This document shows, in pieces, positions 11,138 to 19,625 of a DNA stretch of 19,637 nt (position 1 is the first letter of the stretch; the number at the start of each line of letters is the position of its first letter). This DNA is from Spirogloea muscicola. Lineage: Eukaryota; Streptophyta; Zygnematophyceae; Spirogloeales; Spirogloeaceae. The translations under genes were made by a program, and so were the position numbers. The DNA lies in assembly GCA_009602725.1 (NCBI GenBank), contig WELB01000041.1:781171-800807 (forward strand), read 5' to 3'. The notes under the pieces are model-generated. The model was not told the origin of the DNA and did not search any database. It saw only the letters and a list, made by a program, of their open reading frames with translations.

Positions 11138-11432
11138 CTAACACTCTTAGTTAGTACCCCCGGGTCAGCAGTAGGAAGTCAGATGAGCTGAGGAAGAGGG
11201 GAGGAAGAGCAACAAGGGGGGCGAGGGGCCCTGGCGGCTGCCACGGCCTTACGAGAGCAGCGCCCGAGCTTCTGCGCCGTGGCTGACTGGCGGCTGACCC
11301 CCGCGGCAGCTGCAGCGGCTGGCTGACAGCGGGCGCGCAGCCGGAACGAGGTGCAGAGGGTCGTCGGAGCAAGGAGTGTGGGAAGTGGGGGAAGGCGAGA
11401 GTGCAGGTTGAGGAGGGAGACTGGAGAGTGGA

Positions 11433-11461
11433 GGGGGGTCAAGGGGCGGGGGGAGGGAGGG
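11433..11461 (+). promoter_or_regulatory. G-quadruplex candidate upstream of uS17m
   Basis: Five G runs (6, 4, 6, 3 and 3 Gs) are separated by loops of 4, 1, 1 and 1 bases on the plus strand. This meets the usual four-runs-of-three rule with very short loops. It lies about 115 nt before the uS17m ATG, so it is either promoter DNA or, if transcribed, part of the 5' leader as RNA. Confidence 0.6.
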
Positions 11462-11575
11462 AGAGCGCTTGCGTGCGAGCCGGAGGAGGTAGGGAGGGGG
11501 GACGCTTGGAGCCTTGTTGGAGCGATGAGGCGGTGAGGAGGAGAGGGGTCCCCGGGTTGGCCAGCCGGCGCGGCC

Positions 11576-12375
11576 ATGACGAGCTTCGTGGGCAAGGTGG
11601 TGTCTGCGCGCATGCACAAGAGCGTGGTCGTGGCCGTGGACCGGGTGGTGCGCCACCCCAAGTACCCCGCCACCAAGCGCCGCACCAAGAAGTTCATGGC
11701 CCACGACGAGTGCAACGACTGCCGCGTCGGCGACCAGGTCCCCCTCCTTCCCTGTCATCCTCCTCTGGCTTCCTCCCACTACCCAGGTGCAGCGAACGCG
11801 TCCTAGGAGCGCTGCACCCTGACGCAGCAGCCTGCAAGCTGGCCCACGTGCCGCGCAAAGCCCACGCCTGGTGCCCAAGCCCTAAGCCTCGGAACGCCGT
11901 CTTTGGAAAGCCTCACAACATGTAGTTGGACAACCTAGGTTCCATACCCTGGTTTACTGCAACAACCTTAAGTGTAGACCCTTGCATAGAGTAGCTACCT
12001 TCAGGACAGGTTTCTGCTATATCTGACGACTTGCCACTCGTGCCACTTCCGTGTCGTCCTTGCCCCCAAGTTGCCCCTCGCATAGTCCTAGACAGCTTCC
12101 AGTTGTCAAACCAGCTCCGCCGTTGCCAATGCAAGACTGTGATCAGTCAAGGTTGCTTGGACCACAATGTCATTTTGGTTTCTGGTGAGTTGCAGGTCAA
12201 GATTGACTCGTCGCGGCCATTGAGCAAGCGCAAGCACTGGGTCGTTGCTACCATTCTGCGTCGTGAGAGCATCTTCCACCAGCCAGATGCTGCTCTTGTT
12301 GCCACCACTGTGCTCCCGGAGGCTGTCAAGAGCAGCACTTCGATGCTTCAGGCAACCCATAGTGCTCCTTCTTAA
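11576..12375 (+). CDS. Small ribosomal subunit protein uS17, mitochondrial type (2 exons)
   Basis: Exons 11576-11737 and 12196-12375 join in phase 0 (VGDQ to VKIDSSRP) to give 113 residues. The protein shows the uS17 core: VGKVVSARMHKSVVVAVDR, RRTKKFMAHDECNDCRVGD, and RPLSKRKHWVVATILRR. It is bacterial-type, so organellar. The phrases KFMAHDE and RPLSKRKHWVVA, the absence of a long transit peptide, and the extra alanine/serine-rich tail after the core resemble plant mitochondrial uS17 rather than the plastid form. It binds 16S-type rRNA early in small-subunit assembly. The ATG sits in a good context (GCGGCCATGA) after an extremely purine/G-rich leader. The single intron is 458 nt with a GT-AG boundary and starts pyrimidine-rich. 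The neighbouring PP2C-kinase gene is transcribed the other way from the shared upstream region. Confidence 0.92.
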
Positions 12376-13100
12376 CAGATGCTTTGAAGTCAGCTGACTG
12401 CTCCACATCACAGCGCATCGACCATCTAGCAATGAGACATAGAAGTCTGCAACCAGGCACACATCCCATGAACAATTTCCTTGCAAGCTCCCTGCTGGAC
12501 TCGATCTTATTGCCGTCGCTTAGGTTCCAGCATGTTCAGGCAGGCAGATGGCAAGCTAGATAGTGCCACCGCTGTGGCCTTAGCTATCAAGGCCGTGTGC
12601 AGGCTGGGAATGCTGTGACATGGTCAGGCAAACGTTCAATATATGGATACACCCAGCTCAGGAAGTCTGCCTGTCTCATGTATTTAGGGTTCCGCTTTTA
12701 GGACCATGGCAGTGCTGTGAACTCAACTGTGCAGTACTTGATGCTGTTTCTCAAATATTGATTGAACAGACCCTTCAGAGTGCAAAGAGAAGGACTACGA
12801 TCCTATATGCACCAGCAGATGAAAGTCAGGGCGGGGTATTGCTTGATCCATGCCTGTGCTGCTCGATGAATTCCGTGGATAACTACAGAGATGTTTGAAG
12901 CATGCAGTTTTAGCGTAACTTGGATGAGAGGGGGTCACAGCCCGTGCCACATGATAGATCGACTTACTTTTGCAAGCATAATCATGGCTTCCATTCAGCA
13001 AGTATATCAGTGTCTTTAGGTTGTTCAGGAATTTCTAATGGTCCACATATGTATGCTATGTGAAAGACGAACTCTGACTCTAAGCCGAAGTTTGCACAAC
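12376..13100. other. Convergent intergenic spacer (725 bp)
   Basis: This lies between the uS17m stop and the aminotransferase stop, which face each other. It must contain both 3' untranslated regions. Short ORFs here (for example 12620-12898) show no protein-family signal, no splice-compatible link to a neighbour and no repeats. I see nothing else in it. Confidence 0.5.
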
Positions 13101-15991
13101 CTATGATGGATGTTCCAACTCATTGGCAAGTGCAGCTAAGACCGCATCTGTGTCCAAGGATGACCCAACTGTGATCCTCACGTATTTCTCATATCCCCCA
13201 AGTGCGCTATGTACGCCGCTTATCAGGATGCCCCTTCTGCGCAAGGCCTTCTTTGTGTATCCATGGCACAACAGATACAGCTTAGGAAAGTAGTCCGACA
13301 GCAGGGGACTCATCCAGGCTGTCGAACCTCGGAAAGTATGTCAGTGCAAGACACTGCTGAGACAAAGCCTGAAAAAGCAGTTAAAATTGGCATTTTACGT
13401 ATTTCTAGTGCAATTTCAGGCCATAAGTTAGCAGCCATGCAGTAATATGGCACCTGCACGATGTGGGCTCCTGGGAGACTTGTAGGAAATGCCACGAAAT
13501 TGGAAAATGAAGGCAGGGGAACAAGACCAAGTTGTTGAAGCCCCGCTGCCAGCCTTGACCTCTCATTTGCAGTCTCATTGACCAGCCAGTCGCTGTAGTG
13601 CTGGTCCTCCAACGCGGCTATTCCTGCGGCCTGCCATATCAAGGAGGAACAAAGAGATGGAAAAGCAATTGACAGTATTGTCACCATGGTAGGTCCATCA
13701 TTGATTTGAGAAAAACGTCAATACAAGATTGAGGACCTATCTAAACCTACAAACTGCCTGCATGGTGTCCACTTTGGAGGAAGTCAACAGTCATCATTAG
13801 TCCTTCCAAAGTAATCTACAATGTGAGGTATCATCTGGAAATGATCACCAGTGCTATCGATGAGACTGAAAAGGTAGGGCAGATCTTGAACATATCACGT
13901 GCTACAACTCTGGAGCTGCAGAGAGCATAACCCAGGCGCACTCCAGCCAGGGCGTATGCTTTTGAGAATGTGCGAGTAAGCATCCATGGCCCTTCCATGA
14001 TCAAGTTTTCACAATCAGTTCTAGGCTGGCAGTCTTATGGTAATCAAGCACACATGGACTAAGCCCCCACAAATATATTCTGAGCACTTTCACAAGCTCC
14101 TGACAAACCGAGTCAGATTTAACTCCTGTCTACCTCTGCGATGTTGTAGAATGGCAAGCGCTGATGGGCCACCTGCTTGTACTGCAAACTCAAAGTAAGC
14201 CTGCAGTAACATTCCATGATGTACACCAAGTTGCTCAGAGCTTATTTAGAAAGTCTCTGGTAAAGCTACCTGGACAACCCTGCAAGTATAGAACAAGCAG
14301 TGTACACTTGAGTATCAGGCATGGTTGCTGGCTACCTCGTCAAAGACAAGTACTGTTTGAGGAGGCACACCCTCAACGAGTGTCCTAATTTCTTGCTCGG
14401 ACATCATTCCTCCCTGCAGCGGCCAAGGCAACCATCAGGAGATTGGACCACTTCGATAACAGCCTATATGCAGAAGAGCTGTGGGCAACAGGTCAAGTAG
14501 CGGGTGAAGACAGTTTGCTGTACAAACTGTAGGGTTGTTTGGGCTGGCTGCAAAAACGATTGCCGTATTTTCTGTTATCCTATCAAGGAGTCCATCCACG
14601 TCCAGAACACCATCTGCATCAGTACAACTCCGTAAAAGCAGGTAAGGAGCTCATGAACAGCATATATACTGGGCAATGTAGTGCAAGCACTGTCTCGCAA
14701 CACTGTCTTGAGCAAGCACGTGCAGCAACACAAAGAGCTAGAGTGATGGGCATGCCAAGCACTTTGTCACTGAACCAGTATGCGACCACAGCCATATTTC
14801 ATGCTGTGAGCGCTGGAGCTCAAGCTGAATGACGAGCATGAATGCAGGATGCATGTGGCTATGGCAGGATCATTGAGGCCAGCAAGCATGTCCCTCACCC
14901 TCACGTAGCGGCACCAAACGAGCCTGATCAAGGACAAGGATGAACAACAACTCAATCAGATGGCCACATTCATGGCGGAAGGAAGGACCTCAGTCAGTAA
15001 GTATACATAGCATCCAGTGAGATCACTAGGACAGTCTCTGCAGGCATAAAAATGCTACAGCGGCATTGGTGAGATACTTCATTATTGGGTGGCTTGTCTG
15101 ATAAGCCACTACCTGTGCTTGTCTGCTTTGGCTTATCGTGATTTCAAGGCAGCTGTCATTGTTGATAAATATTAGGTGCAATCACTGACAATCATCACAC
15201 TTTCTGACCAGATGTCTAGCCAAAAGATGCCAGCCCTGACACTCAGCATGTATTGAGGGAGCCTTTATTATACCTCAGCCCCGCAGGAAAGAGTGCCAGT
15301 CTTATATCTGGGGAACGACGGCTCGGGCACAACTGCATTCTTTCCCTCGTAAAGATAGAGGTCACATGCCAGCTGTCGAAGAAACATCCATGTTACGTCC
15401 ATTATCCCATTGTTTGCTTCTCTATGAGTTACTAAATCCAGTCTAGAAGGTCTGCTATTATTCATGAAGTACGTGAAGGCACCACAAAGCAGCCGCATAC
15501 AGGCTACCACCCTTTTGCACTGTTCAGAGAGTAGCGAGAGCATATGCACACGCCAGTGCTCTGGGTCCTGGTAGCATCTCCATGTCATGCAAGACATAGA
15601 TCAACGTGGTGCGGCTAGCAACCTGGAGCAGGGACTCACTGCCATTACTCAGGACAATCTGCTCAGCAGGATAGTCCAGCTTCTCCGCCAGCCGCCTGGT
15701 GAGGTCCCTGCCGTAGGCATCCGGATAGAGCTGGCCGACTGCCAGCACCATCTCCATGGCCTCCCGCACCTGTGCTTGCAAGGGCAACCAAGACAGTCAA
15801 AGAGGATACGGACTGATTTAGCAGCAGCACAGGCACTCCGACGAGCACCAGTGTGGCTGACAACAAGCGGAGAGGCTTGCCTTGGGTGACGGAGAGTACA
15901 CGCTCTCGTTGAGGTGGAGCCGGCGGATGGGCCCGTCGTAGCCGCCGAGCCGCACGTCGTGGTCGGCCAGCGGGAGCTTGGCGTCGGCCAT
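13101..15991 (-). CDS. HisC-family aminotransferase (histidinol-phosphate aminotransferase-like, 10 exons)
   Basis: Exons (minus strand): 15991-15881, 15769-15623, 15372-15274, 14923-14899, 14613-14528, 14413-14336, 14200-14134, 13991-13849, 13630-13454, 13250-13101. They sum to 1083 nt, or 360 residues, the normal HisC length, with all phases matching. Landmarks of a fold-type I PLP enzyme run in order: LHLNESVYSPSPK near the N-terminus, VLSNGSESLLQ, VVPEPSFPRY, LREDGVLDVDGLL, AASPNNPTGG at about 149-158 (Asn154), VLVFDEAYFEFA with Asp181, TRTFSKAYALAGVRLGY with the PLP lysine at 215, and VRITVG with the substrate-carboxylate arginine at 336. The family transfers an amino group from glutamate to imidazole-acetol phosphate in histidine synthesis. 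Related members use aromatic amino acids, so the substrate is inferred. Intron 1 uses GC-AG, exon 4 is only 25 nt, and the acceptors of exons 8 and 10 are AAG, so they are less certain. No transit peptide precedes this ATG; a possible upstream leader exon is listed separately. Confidence 0.91.
14899..14923 (-). other. 25-nt micro-exon (exon 4) of the aminotransferase
   Basis: The micro-exon lies between CAG at 14924 and GTGAGG starting at 14898. It encodes ARLVPLRE and one base of the next codon, and it bridges CGAE (exon 3) to DGVLDVDGLLDRI (exon 5) in phase. Without it the conserved strand between the two exons would be missing. It is too short to be found by ORF scanning. Confidence 0.85.
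15770..15880 (-). other. GC-AG intron 1 of the aminotransferase
   Basis: The donor is AAG|GCAAGC, the classic GC-donor context, and the acceptor is CACAG|GTG. Joining them gives YSPSPK followed by VREAMEMVLAVGQLYPDAYG, which is continuous across a region well conserved in HisC proteins. No GT donor nearby gives a family-like join. Confidence 0.85.
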
Positions 15992-16477
15992 CCCGGCCTG
16001 CGGTTACGGCGGAGCCGCCGTTTGTGCAGTGAGCCGCGGCGGGGACTCGACGACTCCACGGAGCAGCCGCTCGGGCCGCCATGGCAGCAGGCCTCAACGC
16101 TGCTGGTCAGCCTTCTGCCTAACGAATGCGGCCACCATGGCGACGCCAGGAAAGCGGACGGGGCTGGAGCGGGGCTCACCAGGGCGGCCCGCACGGGGCT
16201 GGCCTCCATGGCCTCCATTGCCGTCGCCGCGCCGCAGCGTCAAGTGGATGGCCGTAGTGAGTGAGCTCGTCAAGGCTCGTGACGAGAGCAAAGTGGGACA
16301 GCGTGGTCGATTCCCCACTTGGTTTCCCCAACCCTCGTCCAACCCTCGTCAGTGGGAGAGCCACTTTCTTCCCACTTGGCGCGCCCCGCGAGACGAGGCT
16401 CTGGAACGTGGGGCAGCTAGCTGGTCACGAAGCGAGGGCTCCACAGCGGACAGGCGGCCCCTGGCGCCGCTGGCGCC
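15992..16477. promoter_or_regulatory. Divergent promoter region between aminotransferase and CDC14-like gene
   Basis: Only 486 bases separate the two ATGs, which face away from each other, so the region must serve as a shared promoter. It holds the possible leader exon above, a tandem AACCCTCGTC pair (16330-16339 and 16341-16350), and CCCACTTGG twice (16314-16322 and 16371-16379). No TATA box is evident. Confidence 0.5.
15998..16218 (-). other. Possible upstream leader exon for the aminotransferase (alternative start)
   Basis: An ATG at 16218 opens a frame reading MEAMEASPVRAAL and then a serine/alanine/proline-rich stretch, out of frame with the mature enzyme. A strong donor CTG|GTGAGC ends at 16180, and an acceptor CCGCAG|GCC before 15997 is in the matching phase. 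Splicing these adds 15 residues. A weaker donor later (AGC|GTTGAG) would add a longer, transit-peptide-like leader. HisC is plastid-targeted in plants, so a leader exon is expected. This is inference only. Confidence 0.35.
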
Positions 16478-16604
16478 ATGGAGCTACCGGCGGCGCCATG
16501 GCCGGCGTGCTGCGCCGCGTCCGAGGACGGGCGGTGCCACCACGGCGTCGGCGCGCTGGTGCAGGCGCTGGCGCGCGCGCGCCTGCAGCGCGAGCTGGGC
16601 CTGC

Positions 16605-16657
<53 letters not shown>

Positions 16658-18158
16658 CACGCCCGTGCCGCCGGCCTGCGCGCCCTCGCCGCGCTGCTGG
16701 CCGCCGCGACCTCGCGCCCCGACGCCTGGGCGCTCTTCTGCGAGAGCCAGCTCCACCGCGAGCTCCGCAGTGAGCGCCCGCGCCGGCCCAGCCTCTGCCC
16801 GCTGTCGCTGGCAATGGCGGCCGATCTATGGTAGATGACACCTGACAGCTGACGCGCCCCCCACGCAGTCGTCTGCGTCCTCTTCCAGAACACGCTGGCG
16901 CCGCCGGTGCCGGAGCGGGAGCCCCCACCGTGCTCCCCGCCAGCGCGGCGCGCCGTCTCTGCTGAGGCGCGGCGGGCGGCGGCCCTCGCCCTCGAGGACG
17001 AGACCGTTGCGGCGCTACGCGTCTTGGAAGGCTGCTGCCTCATGGAGCCCCTCTGCCGCGAGCACGCCGCCAGCTTCCACGCCGTCCAGGTTTGCCGTCG
17101 GCTGCCGCTGCGGTGGCAGAGCAGCGGTCCCGCTCTCGAAGCACGGGGCCGCTGCCAGTGGGCAACTTGCTGTGCTCGAGAGGAGCCAGTTTGTCACTCG
17201 TGGCCTTTAGTTAGTCGCCTGCGTGCTCTGCAGGACCATCTGGAGAGGCTGGTGGCAGCAGGCTCTCAGCCGAAGCTGCAGGGGGCGTGCCTCGACGCAC
17301 TCCTCGCCCTCCTCCTCGACTCGCCCACCAATCAACAAGTACCTCCGAGCTCACCTGACTAACTTAAGGCCGGTACGGATGGCCAAAATCTGACCCACAT
17401 TGATGTGATGATGCGGGTGTTTGACAACAAGCGGGCCCGGCTGCCTGAACAGGAACGACAGCGCTGCTGCAGCTGACTGCATTCGAGCCCAAGTGTGTCA
17501 CACATTGCGGCGCTCTGCTCTGTCGGGGCCATGCAGGAGCTGATGCGCTTGAAGGGCATGACCACGGTTGCCACATTATCCACAAATGTACATGTCGACC
17601 CTGCAACTAGGTAAGCGTCCGTGTGGAAGTGAGCACCACCTATGACCTTCCCCGCAATCTGCACAATGAACGTACAGCTCCTGAGAGGCTGACGTATGTG
17701 TCCACTGAGGCTTGATCAGGCACAAGTGGTACACTTTGCAAGCTCCACACTGAGTCGGGCACCAAGACTACCAAGGTCACCAAGTCTGCAAGGTCCGAGC
17801 GACCTACATCTGAGCCGATTGTGTTGACAGGTCAAAGTGCACGGAGTTCATCCAACTTGTGGTGGAGCAAATACTGCCTGAAGATGGTGAGGCGCCGCAG
17901 TCGCCTGCCTGGTCTGCGCCGGACGACGGTGGCGATGTTGACAGGGACTATTGCACAGATTCTTCTGTGCTATCAACAGTATCAAGGTCAAAGGAGGCGG
18001 CCGCTATTCCGATGATGCGCCGACGGGCCTGGGAGGACGTCCTGTCTGTTGTTGGCAAGGATGCCGCTGCAGAGCTATTTGGCTCGGAGCCGGCAGTATC
18101 AAGCCCCCATGACGAGGACAGGTTTTCGGCCTCGCCAGAGTCGTCGCTTACGCCTTGA
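16478..18158 (+). CDS. CDC14 (SIN component)-like protein, 5 exons, with T48 tract in exon 1
   Basis: Exons 16478-16769, 16869-17089, 17234-17338, 17537-17610 and 17831-18158 sum to 1020 nt, or 339 residues, with all phases matching and GT-AG ends. The protein is helical and armadillo-like: IVCVLFQNTLAPP (about 98-110), LRVLEGCCLMEPLCREHA, ACLDALLALLLDSPTNQQEL, RLKGMTTVATL, and SKCTEFIQLVVEQILPEDG. The last segments align in spacing and character with the fungal Cdc14 septation-initiation-network family (adaptor of the Sid1 kinase), which plants and algae also have. This is not the Cdc14 phosphatase. The C-terminal 90 residues are acidic/serine-rich and look disordered. The ATG sits in a GCGCCATGG context. 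Residues 45-59 are fifteen phenylalanines encoded by the T tract; removing all 48 T leaves an open frame and a 323-residue protein of more normal character. The role in this organism is inferred from the family only. Confidence 0.72.
16608..16655. repeat. Uninterrupted homopolymer of 48 T inside a coding exon
   Basis: Forty-eight consecutive T lie in a region otherwise over 70% GC. The length is exactly divisible by three, so the reading frame of the CDC14-like gene is kept with or without the tract. There are no target-site duplications, poly-A signal or transposon body next to it. It could be a real expansion, a retroposed poly-A/T scar, or an assembly artefact. Confidence 0.95.
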
Positions 18159-18339
18159 CCGAACGTGCCCGCTGTGTGAGTAACTAGTCAAAGCACACAT
18201 TCGAGCTCTTATGGACGCACTTCACTTGGCATGTTAGACCTTACATATCATTTCACACAGCTGCCTTTCACGCGACCTGATGTTGTGATATGCAGCCAAC
18301 ACCTGCTTCTGGAGCTGCTGAATCAACGCACTTCACCAG
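18159..18339. other. Spacer after the CDC14-like gene, containing duplicate copy 1
   Basis: Between the CDC14-like stop and the first plausible exon of the unidentified gene there is only about 180 bases, most of it the first copy of the tandem duplication. It would hold the 3' UTR of one gene and possibly the promoter or an intron end of the other. An ATG at 18231 opens MLDLTYHFTQLPF, a copy of the next exon, but that frame closes soon after the duplication junction. Confidence 0.4.
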
Positions 18340-18434
18340 CATGTTGGACTTTACGTATCATTTCACACAGCTGCCTTTCACGCGACCTGATGTTGTGATA
18401 TGCAGCCAACACCTGCTTCTGGAGCTGCTGATCA
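18215..18434. repeat. Tandem duplication, about 110-bp unit
   Basis: Two head-to-tail copies (about 18215-18325 and 18326-18434) are near-identical. An 86-base core (TATCATTTCACACAG to GGAGCTGCTG) has no mismatch that I see, while the first 30 bases differ by a few substitutions and one indel. The second copy contains the acceptor-like CACCAG and leads into a plausible coding exon. In the first copy the AG is lost (CTTGGC). Confidence 0.88.
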
Positions 18435-19625
18435 ACAACTTGCCGAGGTTGTGGCAAGGGAATGACCTATGCAGCAGGTAAACATTGTCGAACTGCTCGT
18501 ACAGAATAGCACCACAACTGGTGCGCAAGCTTGGTTGTTGTATAGCTTCATATCATAACACATGCGCCATAAGAAGCCAGCCACGACTTCTGCTTAACAG
18601 CAGCATGGTGTAAGCATCATTGAGCACGTCACTTGCTTCAGCTTCAACAGGATTACTGCAGTTCTATGCATTCTTCGACACTCCTGCTGGTGAGCTTATC
18701 ATATGTCAATCTTGTTGTTGCAGCTACAATTTCCGGCGCATGCGAGGCCTCTACATGTACATTGTTGTCTGTGTCTTCAAGAGTTGTGACTTCATCAAGA
18801 GTAACAGACCTTGTGCGGTCGCTCAAGAACCTAAAGCACCCCAGCGCTCAATGAAGCAAGTATCGAGCTCGAGCTTGGTGCTCTGGAGGCTTCTCGTAAC
18901 AGGGGATGTTGGGTGCCTAGTGCCCACTTGCGTTGCTGTGTGCTTTAGACCTTTTCTGGCCCTTTCGAATTTTGTTACATGCTCTTTACCTGGGCTGACA
19001 CTCACAGCCAGCGCCCTCAAGTTGGAAGAATCTTTCTCTATTCATAAGCATCTCTGAGCATCACACAGGGCCTTGGCGGCTGCTCCGAGGACGTTGCTCA
19101 TGCCCGACTTCACAGTCAGCGACCTGAAACCGTTGGCCATGCAAACCAGGCACACCATGCTGGGTCGTGCCCCAGAGCTCGTGTATCTCCCCCGGATGAA
19201 GAATTGCGCAAATGGAGCTATCACCTGTTTCCGGGGCCAGCTCCCTCGGAACGATCCGGTCGTCGAGAGAAGGGGGTCGTCGCTCCCCCCCCCGACGGTC
19301 TCGCTCGGCCTTGGTGGTGCCTGCGGGGGTGTCACCCATCGACACACATGGGGCGCTGGGCGCTCGGTGGCTCGAGCTGCTCACCCAGCTCGCCCGCCAC
19401 ACCATCGCCCGGCGCTTCCACGGGGAGCCGGTTGACTTCCCTGCAGCCGGGTCGCTGACGCAAGTGTATCGAATGCGCCTGGCCGTCTCGCTGCAGAGGT
19501 CCATGGCCCGGGCGCTGCACCTTCGTGCCGGCAGAGCCCTCGCTGCTGCCTCTGGCTCTGGCCAGGGGACCCACTTCCAGGAGCCCAGCATCTCTGATCT
19601 GCGGCTGCTTAGCAGGGGTTACTGA
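18340..19625 (+). CDS. Unidentified plus-strand gene, probable exons with broken frames
   Basis: Coding-like segments are visible but no family is recognised. A first exon, 18340-18477, reads MLDFTYHFTQLPFTRPDVV and ends LWQGNDLCSR at a GTAAAC donor. It joins in phase to 18651-18689 (ITAVLCILRHSC, GTGAGC donor). After CAG at about 18723 the most protein-like frame reads VVTSSRVTDLVRSLKNLKHP and then shifts at CCCC (18839-18842) into ALNEASIELELGALEASRN. Near 19060-19284 one frame reads APRTLLMPDFTVSDLKPLAM and on to LVYLPRMKNCANGAITCFRG. After a C9 run (19285-19293) another frame continues (LELLTQLARHTIARRF, YRMRLAVSLQRSMARAL) to a stop at 19625. Both shifts are cured by removing one C. Either these are homopolymer errors in a real gene or the locus is a pseudogene. 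The window holds what looks like the 3' end; the 5' boundary and several joins are unresolved. Confidence 0.35.

Larger units (their letters stand above)
10542..11575. promoter_or_regulatory. Divergent promoter region between PP2C-kinase and uS17m
   Basis: About 1 kb separates the two start codons, so it must hold both promoters and 5' leaders. A 251-codon minus-strand ORF covers part of it (to 11034), but it is low-complexity and resembles no family I know, so I do not call it a gene. Visible elements are a G9 run at 10903-10911, two CCCTAAA motifs at 10935-10941 and 10953-10959, TGGGCT at about 10969, a 12-base palindrome at 11126-11137, and a dense G-run cluster at 11433-11461. No TATA box is evident near either start. 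Confidence 0.5.

Noticed and set aside
15978-16838. 286-codon plus-strand ORF through the promoter and CDC14-like exon 1
   Set aside because: It is in a different frame from the CDC14-like segments, is rich in Arg/Pro from GC content, and has no recognisable domain.
16417-17043. Minus-strand ORFs with a poly-lysine block
   Set aside because: The lysines are just the T48 tract read backwards. The plus strand has splice-consistent family motifs and the minus strand does not.
17339-17536. Possible extra exon with LTHIDVMMRVFDNKRARLPE in the CDC14-like intron 3
   Set aside because: Joining exon 3 (SPTNQQ) directly to 17537 (ELMRLKG) matches the family spacing and phase. The extra segment has no matching acceptor/donor pair.
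19061-19591. 176-codon minus-strand ORF near the right end
   Set aside because: Its composition looks random and no motif is seen. The plus strand gives more protein-like segments over the same bases, though with frame breaks.
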